Assembly (NCBI GenBank): GCA_900542985.1
Contig: UQPQ01000037.1
Location: forward strand, 1 to 28,626
DNA from: an uncultured Bacteroides sp.
Lineage (GTDB): Bacteria > Bacteroidota > Bacteroidia > Bacteroidales > Bacteroidaceae
Length of the DNA stretch: 28,626 bases
Reading direction: 5' to 3'
Under the pieces are notes generated by a model. The model worked only from the letters and a program-made list of their open reading frames with translations. It did not search any database and was not told the DNA's origin. A program made the translations under genes and the position numbers. This document shows, piece by piece, positions 21,579 to 28,626 of this stretch (within the stretch, counting starts at the first letter, position 1; the number at the start of each line of letters is the position of its first letter).

Positions 21579-22046
21579 TTAAAAGTGAAAGAACTTGAAT
21601 GCTCCGATGGTGGCTGCTACCAGTAAAGCATAACGTGCCAGCTTACCGAAAGTCATTGAGAGAGCCACGATGTATAAATTGGCTTTCATCAGTCCTAAAA
21701 CAATGAGAATGGCATCCCCGATGACAGGGAGGAAGGAGAAAACAGCAATCCATGAGCCCCTTCCATGAATAAATCGGGTGGCTTTGTCCAGTTGCTTTTT
21801 GTCTACTCTGAAATACTTCTCTATCCATTCCATTTTTCCGAGGTGTCCGATCCAATAGCAGGTAAGACCTCCCAATGCATTACCGGCTGTAGTAGCCAAA
21901 GTAGACCAGATTGGGTCCAGTCCCAGTCCGATGCAGGCCAGCAGTACGGCTTCCGAGCTGAAAGGAAGAATAGTTCCGGCTAAAAAGGCTGAAACAAACA
22001 TGCCCCAATAGCCCCAGTCTATCATGAATTGAAGAAATGCATCCAT
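21579..22046 (-). CDS. YqaA family (DedA/SNARE-associated) membrane protein
   Basis: This 155-residue membrane protein has the DedA-like pattern: a re-entrant segment LAGTILPFSSEAVLLACIG, a GNALGGLTCYWIGHLG helix, the basic loop, then FLPVIGDAILIVLGLMK and a last helix. DedA relatives help move lipids across the membrane; YqaA members are smaller and unassigned. It overlaps the preceding gene by 25 bases. The alternative ATG at 22025 would make a four-base ATGA overlap, a common coupling arrangement, but would drop seven residues (MDAFLQF) that family members normally keep. Confidence 0.82.
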   Translation of the reverse strand: MDAFLQFMIDWGYWGMFVSAFLAGTILPFSSEAVLLACIGLGLDPIWSTLATTAGNALGGLTCYWIGHLGKMEWIEKYFRVDKKQLDKATRFIHGRGSWIAVFSFLPVIGDAILIVLGLMKANLYIVALSMTFGKLARYALLVAATIGAFKFFHF

Positions 22047-22960
22047 ATATTGAATATTCCGGCAAAAAGGGTGAGAAGAAGCATACAGAGGAAATAATAT
22101 CGTGTAAACCTATTGAACAGAAGGGCAAACAAATGTCCGTGCATGATGGCTCCTATCATGATAAGAATAGGAAACAGAGCATTGAAGTGCTGAGGCTGCC
22201 AGAGCATGAGAAGCATGACTTCTATTCCGGTAAACCGCAGAGATTGTATCATAATGCGTGTCTGTACCTTATCCTGTCGTGATACCTGAAAATTCTGTGT
22301 ACTGCTTATTACTGCCAACAGGAAAAAGACTCCCCATGAAATGCATTGGGAGAGTGTGAGTGTGGAATAATCGGGTATCCAATCCTGACCGAGTTGGCGA
22401 AAGGGAGTCAGGATAAAATCCGGCTCTCCATTGTAAGTGCCGTAGCAAAGCATAAACCAGTAAGGCAAACTCAAGCCCACCATACCGGCAAAGAAAGTCC
22501 GCGGGCTGAGAGACCGTAGTCCTATCATGTGCAGGTAAAGGAAGGGAACAAAGAACAGGCATGAAGGGAGTATCCAGCTTCCAATACCGATTAACAGAAA
22601 GGCATGGAAAATGGAGGATGAATTGTATCTTGATTCATAGCTGCGGAACAGAGAACTGAGCATCCCTGCAAAGAGTAAGGGAAACCAGCTTTCGGCAGAG
22701 TATGAATAAAGAAACGGACAAAGGAAGAAAGTAATCAGAAATAGAGCCGGAGGAAGAGTAGAACGGGTGCGTATCAAGGCAAATGTGGTGTTCATCTCTA
22801 TCATCAGGCCGGTAATCAGTACTCCTATGACTAAAGAGAGCACATGAGTCCAACTCTGACACAGTATTCCGCCTGTGAGCAGAGAGAGAAGAATAGCCAC
22901 AGGAAGAGTCAGTCTTCCGGTGGCTATTTGATATTGAAGTGTATCTCGTGCAGATATCAT
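22022..22960 (-). CDS. DUF6427-like multi-pass membrane protein
   Basis: The 312-residue protein is almost all hydrophobic, with about nine membrane segments, and matches in length and layout the Bacteroidota DUF6427 family; I base this on overall pattern, not a single motif. No catalytic residues are evident. The start codon shares its last base with the purD stop (TAATG), so translation is coupled, and the end overlaps yqaA. It sits between purD and yqaA, a purely positional link. The function is unknown. Confidence 0.7.
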   Translation of the reverse strand: MISARDTLQYQIATGRLTLPVAILLSLLTGGILCQSWTHVLSLVIGVLITGLMIEMNTTFALIRTRSTLPPALFLITFFLCPFLYSYSAESWFPLLFAGMLSSLFRSYESRYNSSSIFHAFLLIGIGSWILPSCLFFVPFLYLHMIGLRSLSPRTFFAGMVGLSLPYWFMLCYGTYNGEPDFILTPFRQLGQDWIPDYSTLTLSQCISWGVFFLLAVISSTQNFQVSRQDKVQTRIMIQSLRFTGIEVMLLMLWQPQHFNALFPILIMIGAIMHGHLFALLFNRFTRYYFLCMLLLTLFAGIFNIWMHFFNS

Positions 22961-24234
22961 TATAAGTCAAATCCGATGTCTGAGCGGAAATATTTCTTTT
23001 CGAATGAAATCTTTCCGGCATTGGTAAACGATTGTGCCAATGCTTCGACCTTGTCTGCTCCGTATGAGCTGACTGCAATGACACGTCCTCCTGATGTTAC
23101 AATCTGACCGTCTTTTACAGCTGTACCGGCATGGAATACAATGCTTCCTCCTGCTTTTGCTTCTTCGATACCTGTAATAGGGAATCCTTTTTCGTATGCT
23201 TCCGGATAACCGCCGGATACAAGCATTACGCATACTGCTGAGCGAGAATCGATTTCAAGAGTCTTTTCATTCAATGTACCGGTTGCTACTCCTTCGAATA
23301 AGTCAACAAGGTCGCTCTTGATTCGGAGCATGACACTTTCTGTTTCGGGGTCGCCCATACGTACATTGTATTCAATGACCATCGGTTCACCTTTCACATT
23401 AATCAATCCGAAGAAGATGAAACCTTTGTAGTCGATTCCTTCGGCTGCCAGTCCTTCTACAGTAGGACGGATGATGCGGTCTTCTACTTTCTTCATCCAT
23501 GCTGCATCTGCAAATGGAACAGGAGATACAGAACCCATACCACCGGTGTTCAGACCTTTGTCGCCTTCGCCGATACGTTTGTAGTCTTTTGCTTCGGGCA
23601 AGATTTTATAGTTCTTTCCGTCGGTCAGAACAAATACTGAACATTCAATACCGCTCAAGAACTCCTCGATAACAACAGTAGCTGATGCATTGCCGAACAT
23701 TCCACCCAACATTTCTTTCAGCTCTTTCTTGGCTTCTTCCAAAGTAGGAAGTATCAGTACACCTTTTCCTGCACACAAACCGTCTGCCTTCAGTACGTAA
23801 GGTGCTTCCAGAGTTTCAAGGAAAGCAAGGCCTTCTTCTATGTTGTCGGCAGTGATGCTTTTATAACCTGCTGTCGGGATATGATGACGCTGCATGAAAC
23901 CTTTGGCAAATTCTTTACTTCCTTCGAGTACAGCACCTGCTTTCGACGGACCGATAACTGGAATGTGTGCCAAAGCTTCATCGTTTTTGAAGAAATCGTA
24001 TACTCCTTTTACCAATGGATCTTCCGGACCTACCACTACCATGTCGATGTGGTTTTCTACCACAAACTGTTTGATGGCATCAAAATCGTCGGCTTTAATA
24101 GCTACGTTTTCGCCCACTTCGCGTGTACCGGCATTTCCGGGTGCAATATATAACTTGTCAATCTTCGGACTCTGAGCAATTTTCCAAGCCAAGGCATGCT
24201 CACGTCCACCTGAACCTAAGAGTAAAAGTTTCAT
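22960..24234 (-). CDS. purD: Phosphoribosylamine-glycine ligase (GAR synthetase)
   Basis: This enzyme joins glycine to phosphoribosylamine with ATP, the second step of purine synthesis. The 424-residue protein shows the N-terminal domain ([22 protein letters not shown]), the substrate loop [14 protein letters not shown]-grasp segments ([29 protein letters not shown]) and the metal site [10 protein letters not shown], with the usual C-terminal domain. It is intact and of normal length. It starts 19 bases after DPP4; no other purine gene is nearby. Confidence 0.96.
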   Translation of the reverse strand: MKLLLLGSGGREHALAWKIAQSPKIDKLYIAPGNAGTREVGENVAIKADDFDAIKQFVVENHIDMVVVGPEDPLVKGVYDFFKNDEALAHIPVIGPSKAGAVLEGSKEFAKGFMQRHHIPTAGYKSITADNIEEGLAFLETLEAPYVLKADGLCAGKGVLILPTLEEAKKELKEMLGGMFGNASATVVIEEFLSGIECSVFVLTDGKNYKILPEAKDYKRIGEGDKGLNTGGMGSVSPVPFADAAWMKKVEDRIIRPTVEGLAAEGIDYKGFIFFGLINVKGEPMVIEYNVRMGDPETESVMLRIKSDLVDLFEGVATGTLNEKTLEIDSRSAVCVMLVSGGYPEAYEKGFPITGIEEAKAGGSIVFHAGTAVKDGQIVTSGGRVIAVSSYGADKVEALAQSFTNAGKISFEKKYFRSDIGFDL

Positions 24235-24253
24235 TTGTATATCTGTTTTAGAG

Positions 24254-26515
24254 TTATTTCAGAAAATCGTTAAAGTAGCGTGTAATGTGTTCGTGCAGAT
24301 GAACACGGTCTCTTCCCATCATGTTGTGTCCGTCTTCCGGATAAACAAAGAAATCGGGATGAGTACCGGCTTCGATGCAGGCACGAAGGAATGTATAACT
24401 GTGCTGAGGTACACAAGTAGGATCTGTTCCTCCAATGATGATTTGCAAGCGTCCTTTCAGATTGCCGGCCTTGTTTCGAAGATTGGCTTCTTTATATCCT
24501 TCCGGATTTGCCTGTGGAGTGTCCATATAACGTTCTCCGTACATTACTTCGTAGAACTGCCAGTCAATCACCGGTCCGCCGGCTACTCCTACCTTGAACA
24601 GGTCGGGATAAGTCAGCATCAGATTGGTGGTCATGAAACCTCCGAAGCTCCAGCCGTGTACTCCTATTTTGTTTCCATCTACGTAAGGCAGTGACTGCAG
24701 GAACTTGGCACCTTCTACCTGGTCTTTCATTTCTTCAGTACCCAACTGACGGAAAGTACAGTTTTCGAACTTGATACCACGATTATCGCTTCCTCTGCTA
24801 TCTACTGTAAGCATTACATAGCCTTGCTGTGCCATATAAAGATCCCATCCGCGTGCATCATAGAAACGGGTGTTGTGAATCATTTGTGCATGTGGGCCAC
24901 CATATACATAGATGATGGCAGGATATTTCTTGTTCGGGTCAAAGTCTACCGGCTTAATCAGACGATAGAACAAGTCTGTTTCCCCGTCTGCAGCCTTGAT
25001 GGTTCCGATAGTGATTTCAGGCAGTTTATAGCCTTCAATCATCGGGTCGGTTGCAGTAAACAGTTCAACACCTTTCTTGCCGTTGGTAGGCAGGATGCTT
25101 ACAATACGGGGTACAGAAGCAGATGTAAAGTTATCGATAACGTAAGTACCGCTGGCAGACAGCTGTGCACGGTGCATACCATCTTCTGCTCCAATGAGTG
25201 TACGTTTTCCGTTCTTCACGTTCAGGCTGAAAATATTAGTCTGCAAAGGAGAAATTTCCGTGCTTCCGATGATAATTTCTTTCTTGTCTGTATTGAAGCC
25301 CAATACATCCTGTACCAGCCAGTTGCCTTCGGTCAGAGGAGTAGTTTTTCTGTACTCATTGTAAGTACTCTCTCCATCTTTGCCCTGTTGGGTATCTCCA
25401 TACATTTTAGTCTGAGTATCCATCAGATACAGATGGTTGAAACCATCACGCTGGCTCTGATAGATGAATTTAGACTGATCCCAAGGCAGGAATATCAAAG
25501 GATGCTGAGGTTCTACGTACTTCGGATGTTTTTCTTCGTACAATACTTCCAGCTTCTTTCCACTGGCAGCATCGTAGCTTACCAGTTGTGCATGATTCTG
25601 GTCACGGTTCAATTCGATGACATAAACTGTCTTTTCATCGGGTGCCCAACTGATGTTGGTAAAATAACGGTCGGTAGGATCGCCTGCCTGCAGATAAACG
25701 GTCTTTTCACTACGCATGTCATATACTCCTACAGTGACTTTGTGACTTGTCATCCCTGCCATTGGATATTTGTCAGGCTCCAATGTGGCAATACGGGTAG
25801 AAGTGTTGACTTGCGGATAATCGGTTACCATGGTCTGATCCATGCGGTAGAAAGCCAGATAGTTTCCTTTCGGACTCCAGAAAGTACCCTTCATGATGCC
25901 AAACTCGTTGCGGTGCACACTTTGTCCGTATACGATACTGGGTCCGGATGCATAGCCGTTTTCGTTGGGGCAGATAGCCAATATTGGATTGATAGGCTTG
26001 TTGCCTTTCTGTGGAGCAGAAACATACAAATCGTTTCCTACAGTATAAGCTACGCTGCTATTTTCCTTGCAGAAGTCAAAGTTGGCAGCCCGTTCATTCA
26101 AGTTAAGGCAAAGAGTAATCTGCTTAGTTGCAAAGTCATAGCCAATCATGTGGTGATTATGACGGAAAACCACTTCTTTACGGCCGGCATAAGGGAGAGA
26201 AGCCGACGTGAGGGTACGCAAAGGCTTGAACTCTTTTGTCGTTTCGTTTTGCTGAAGCGCATCATTAATTTCCTTTAACGTCACCAGTGTGCTTGTTTTT
26301 CCGCTTTTTGTATTGACAGACAGAATTTCCTCTACCTCTGTGCGTACACATACATCTCCCCACCATTGAAGACCAGACATATTCTTTGGAGTCAGGTTGA
26401 AATAATTACTTCCTCCGGGAATAACATCTTCCAGTGTATATGCTTTCTTTTCTTGAGCGGTGATTGTGCTTGCTGCCATACACAGTAAGAATATGAATTG
26501 AAATAAACGTTTCAT
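24254..26515 (-). CDS. Dipeptidyl peptidase IV, S9 family
   Basis: This periplasmic or surface serine peptidase removes X-Pro dipeptides from peptides. The 753-residue protein has a signal peptide (cleavage likely after TITA at 20), an N-terminal beta-propeller domain (to about 480) and a C-terminal alpha/beta-hydrolase. The catalytic triad is S623 in HGWSFGG, D698 in GGTDPTCVP and H730 in DGHNM. The [19 protein letters not shown] stretch and the propeller identify the DPP4 branch over prolyl oligopeptidase. It lies between the rRNA methyltransferase and purD in the operon. Confidence 0.93.
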   Translation of the reverse strand: MKRLFQFIFLLCMAASTITAQEKKAYTLEDVIPGGSNYFNLTPKNMSGLQWWGDVCVRTEVEEILSVNTKSGKTSTLVTLKEINDALQQNETTKEFKPLRTLTSASLPYAGRKEVVFRHNHHMIGYDFATKQITLCLNLNERAANFDFCKENSSVAYTVGNDLYVSAPQKGNKPINPILAICPNENGYASGPSIVYGQSVHRNEFGIMKGTFWSPKGNYLAFYRMDQTMVTDYPQVNTSTRIATLEPDKYPMAGMTSHKVTVGVYDMRSEKTVYLQAGDPTDRYFTNISWAPDEKTVYVIELNRDQNHAQLVSYDAASGKKLEVLYEEKHPKYVEPQHPLIFLPWDQSKFIYQSQRDGFNHLYLMDTQTKMYGDTQQGKDGESTYNEYRKTTPLTEGNWLVQDVLGFNTDKKEIIIGSTEISPLQTNIFSLNVKNGKRTLIGAEDGMHRAQLSASGTYVIDNFTSASVPRIVSILPTNGKKGVELFTATDPMIEGYKLPEITIGTIKAADGETDLFYRLIKPVDFDPNKKYPAIIYVYGGPHAQMIHNTRFYDARGWDLYMAQQGYVMLTVDSRGSDNRGIKFENCTFRQLGTEEMKDQVEGAKFLQSLPYVDGNKIGVHGWSFGGFMTTNLMLTYPDLFKVGVAGGPVIDWQFYEVMYGERYMDTPQANPEGYKEANLRNKAGNLKGRLQIIIGGTDPTCVPQHSYTFLRACIEAGTHPDFFVYPEDGHNMMGRDRVHLHEHITRYFNDFLK

Positions 26516-26536
26516 TCTTTTGTTTGAATAAATGAG

Positions 26537-27913
26537 TTATCGTTCCGATCTATTGTCATCGTTTTTTTTACGGCTATGGATATAGCGTGGTGCAGGAGCC
26601 TGTTTAGGTCTTCCGTCATCAGTCGAAGGACGTGAAGAGGCATTGCTTCTGCTTCCTTTGAAAGAAGGTTTCCGGCTGTCTTTATAAGTCACCTTTTCAC
26701 TTCTTCTGCGAGGACGTGCTTCTCTTTCTTCGCGCTTGGGCTTGAACTCCTTGTCGCTGTTTTCGCTGCGGAAAGCTTTGTACTTACCGTCGAACAACTG
26801 ATACTTACGGAATTGGCATTCCAGTGCTCCGTTGAAAAGAGGTATTTTTACAGAGGGCTTCAAGCCAATCTGGTCGAAACATTCGTCGCGGTAGCTCAAA
26901 ATCCATGCGTCGTTGCCGCTGAATGCATGTTTCAGACGCTCGCCTATCATTCGGTACAATCCCAGCAAGTCTTCCGAAGAAATACGTTCTCCATAAGGCG
27001 GGTTGGTGATGATGATACTCTTTTCCTTTGGTTGTTCGAATTGCTGGAAAGGCTGTATTCTCAGTACTACATCCTTGCTTACTCCAGCAGCCTTTACGTT
27101 GTGAATTGCTATTTCGTTAGCCTTTGGATTGTTATCGTATCCATAGATTTTGTGAGTAAATTCACGTTCCTGCGAATCGTCGTTATAGATAGAGTCGAAC
27201 AACTCCTGGTCGTAGTCTTTCCATTTTTCAAAGCCGAATTCCTTACGGAATACACCCGGAGCTATATTGCGGGCAATCAAAGCAGCTTCAATAGGAATTG
27301 TTCCCGAGCCACACATCGGATCAATCAGGTCGCATTCCCCTCTCCATCCGGTCATCAGAATCATACCGGCAGCCAATACCTCATTCAGAGGTGCTTCTAC
27401 CTGTTCCTGACGATAGCCGCGGCGGTGCAACGATTCGCCCGAACTGTCTAATGACAGAGTACAGCGGTCTTCTGCCACATGAATATTAATTGATAAATCA
27501 GGATTGCTGATGCGTACAGACGGACGGTTTCCTGTTTTTTCGCGGAAGTAGTCAACAATCGCATCTTTTACCTTGTATGCCACAAATTTGGAGTGGCGGA
27601 ATTCGTTGGAAAAAACAACAGCATCTACAGCAAAGCTGCTCATGTTGTCCAGATACTCTTCCCACGCAATGCTTTTTACTGCATCATACACCTCATCGGC
27701 GGTTTTTGCTGTAAAATGTTTGATAGGTTTCAGGATGCGAATGGCTGTACGAAGATGGAAATTTGCCTTGTACATCATAGCCTTGTCTCCTGTAAAAGAG
27801 ACCATACGACGTCCGATTTCAATGTTACTTGCTCCTAACTCTGTGAGTTCTTGTGCCAGAACCTCTTCTAATCCTTGGAAGGTTTTGGCGATCAGCTCGA
27901 ATTCTTGATTCAT
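26537..27913 (-). CDS. THUMP-domain SAM-dependent rRNA methyltransferase (RlmL N-terminal type)
   Basis: From the ATG at 27913 the protein has 458 residues: an N-terminal ferredoxin-like and THUMP RNA-binding region (to about 155), then a Rossmann methyltransferase with DPMCGSGTIPIEAALIA (SAM motif I) and the catalytic NPPYGERI. This corresponds to the 23S rRNA guanine-N2 methyltransferase half of E. coli RlmL (G2445). The last 75 residues are a basic disordered tail of Lys, Arg, Ser and Pro. An ATG eight codons upstream (27937) would add MKLRNLIK, which is not typical. It is the first gene of the six-gene operon, with a promoter just upstream. Confidence 0.88.
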   Translation of the reverse strand: MNQEFELIAKTFQGLEEVLAQELTELGASNIEIGRRMVSFTGDKAMMYKANFHLRTAIRILKPIKHFTAKTADEVYDAVKSIAWEEYLDNMSSFAVDAVVFSNEFRHSKFVAYKVKDAIVDYFREKTGNRPSVRISNPDLSINIHVAEDRCTLSLDSSGESLHRRGYRQEQVEAPLNEVLAAGMILMTGWRGECDLIDPMCGSGTIPIEAALIARNIAPGVFRKEFGFEKWKDYDQELFDSIYNDDSQEREFTHKIYGYDNNPKANEIAIHNVKAAGVSKDVVLRIQPFQQFEQPKEKSIIITNPPYGERISSEDLLGLYRMIGERLKHAFSGNDAWILSYRDECFDQIGLKPSVKIPLFNGALECQFRKYQLFDGKYKAFRSENSDKEFKPKREEREARPRRRSEKVTYKDSRKPSFKGSRSNASSRPSTDDGRPKQAPAPRYIHSRKKNDDNRSER

Positions 27914-27947
27914 CTTGATTAAATTACGTAATTTCAATTTGATAATG

Positions 27948-27978
27948 CAAAAATACGAATTTCCCCTCAGTCAGTCAA
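27948..27978 (-). promoter_or_regulatory. Promoter of the six-gene operon
   Basis: TATTTTTG (27948-27955, minus strand) is the -7 box and TTG (27976-27978) the -33, with a 20-base spacer. It lies 35 bases upstream of the methyltransferase ATG. Confidence 0.65.
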
Positions 27979-28168
27979 CTGTTTATTAGTGTTTTTCATT
28001 TTGATTTATTGCTATTCGGTAAAATCATAAGAGTGTGAATTTGAAGTACCCCTGTTTGAGGGACGGTTACTTTTCACCGGATTGGATAGAGGCTTTCTTC
28101 GCATTGGAATATAGATTGGAAACAAAGAGAGGTAGTGGTATCATTATCTGTTGCGAAAAGTCACGGGG

Positions 28169-28252
28169 TGTAATCGGCGACGCTGATTGCCCATCCGGCG
28201 GTGTTGGTTTTATAGCCGACGACGTCGGTTGTATAGCCAACGCCGTCAATTA
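28169..28252. repeat. Four degenerate 21-bp tandem repeats
   Basis: Units 28169-28189, 28190-28210, 28211-28231 and 28232-28252 align to a pattern like TATAGCCGACGNCGTCGGTTG. The third unit contains a perfect palindrome core (CCGACGACGTCGG), and the end of one unit can pair with the start of the next (GTTG with CAAC). The block is GC-rich in AT-rich surroundings. Frames across it (28035-28265 plus, 28067-28249 minus) are open because 21 is a multiple of three; I do not count them as genes. Confidence 0.6.
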
Positions 28253-28626
28253 CAGAAATGTATAGTTCTCATTGAGAAGTTATACTTTAAATTTGTAGCC
28301 TATATTTATATTATATAGGTAAAAAGTAATAATTTATGTTGTGAATCAAATAGATAGTTGTATTTGAAATTGCAACATAAAATATGTTAAAATGCATTTT
28401 GAACTAAACTTTTTAGGGAATATTTTGTTTGTTTTTATGAATTTATGAAGAACTGTAATCTTTTCTGATTTCTTGAATGCAAGAAAACGGTATATTTATT
28501 GATAAATAGTGAAAAATGTTTATTTATTACCGTTGAAAAGATGTTTTCTCTTTTGTTTGTGTTAAATGTATAACCTAAAATCCGCAACTATCATCCAATA
28601 CACGATTAAGGGTAGATTTATGAGTC
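28253..28626. other. AT-rich region without recognised gene
   Basis: No gene is seen up to the window end. Two small inverted repeats are visible: TTCTC-ATT-GAGAA within 28261-28284 and CCTATAT/ATATAGG at 28299-28319. A gene may begin to the right of the window. Confidence 0.5.

Noticed and set aside
24824..26278. 484-codon plus-strand open frame
   Set aside because: It lies wholly opposite DPP4, which has a complete catalytic triad and signal peptide; the plus-strand product has no domain pattern.
28169..28252. CRISPR array
   Set aside because: The units are contiguous without spacers and degenerate, and no cas genes are present.
28035..28265. Plus-strand frame of 76 codons (GTG start) and the minus-strand frame 28067-28249
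   Set aside because: Both are held open by the 21-bp tandem repeat; no ribosome site and no recognised family.

Overview
The window looks like chromosomal DNA of a gut Bacteroidales bacterium (Bacteroides or Phocaeicola type). This rests on three things: the gene families (DUF2723 membrane protein, DUF5074/BtuG-like propeller lipoproteins, DPP4, DUF6427, YqaA), lipoproteins with acidic residues right after the lipid cysteine (the Bacteroidota surface-export signal), and repeated -7 boxes of the form TAnnTTTG, the Bacteroidota housekeeping promoter. No species is claimed.

Layout. 1-796: a terminator of an upstream gene, a possible 44-codon ORF and mostly empty AT-rich DNA ending in a 27-bp perfect palindrome. 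797-2374 (-): nadB. 2522-6110 (+): an operon of two small PH-like membrane proteins, a dihydrolipoyl dehydrogenase and a PBP4-type D-Ala-D-Ala carboxypeptidase. 6152-10100 (-): a polysaccharide deacetylase and a 1110-residue DUF2723 membrane protein, back to back; their downstream hairpin overlaps the end of dacB.

10268-14407 is an AT-rich accessory stretch. It has two paralogous surface lipoproteins (10268-11113 and 13396-14226) sharing an almost identical 142-bp module (promoter region plus signal peptide) but with divergent mature parts. A decayed 3' end of a third copy lies at 14296-14407. Between the two genes are a RelE/ParE-type toxin-antitoxin pair, a small lipoprotein, an apparently frameshifted gene and several very short ORFs or remnants.

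14408-15546 is non-coding regulatory DNA: twin palindromic 13-mers, then a promoter, a cobalamin riboswitch and a long structured leader with a possible 24-codon ORF. The riboswitch drives two BtuG-like beta-propeller lipoproteins (15547-18261). No BtuB transporter or other corrinoid gene lies beside them. A strong bidirectional terminator separates them from an OmpA-like lipoprotein (18333-19052). A two-gene ZnuA/ZnuC-like metal uptake unit (19145-20798) follows, with no permease gene.

20895-27913 (-) is a tightly packed six-gene operon, in transcription order: THUMP-domain rRNA methyltransferase, DPP4, purD, DUF6427 membrane protein, YqaA membrane protein, MnmD-like tRNA methyltransferase. 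Its promoter is at 27948-27978. The last 700 bases hold no convincing gene but contain four degenerate 21-bp tandem repeats.

The most interesting parts are the riboswitch-controlled orphan BtuG-like pair with its leader, and the lipoprotein family that keeps its promoter and signal module while its body diverges.
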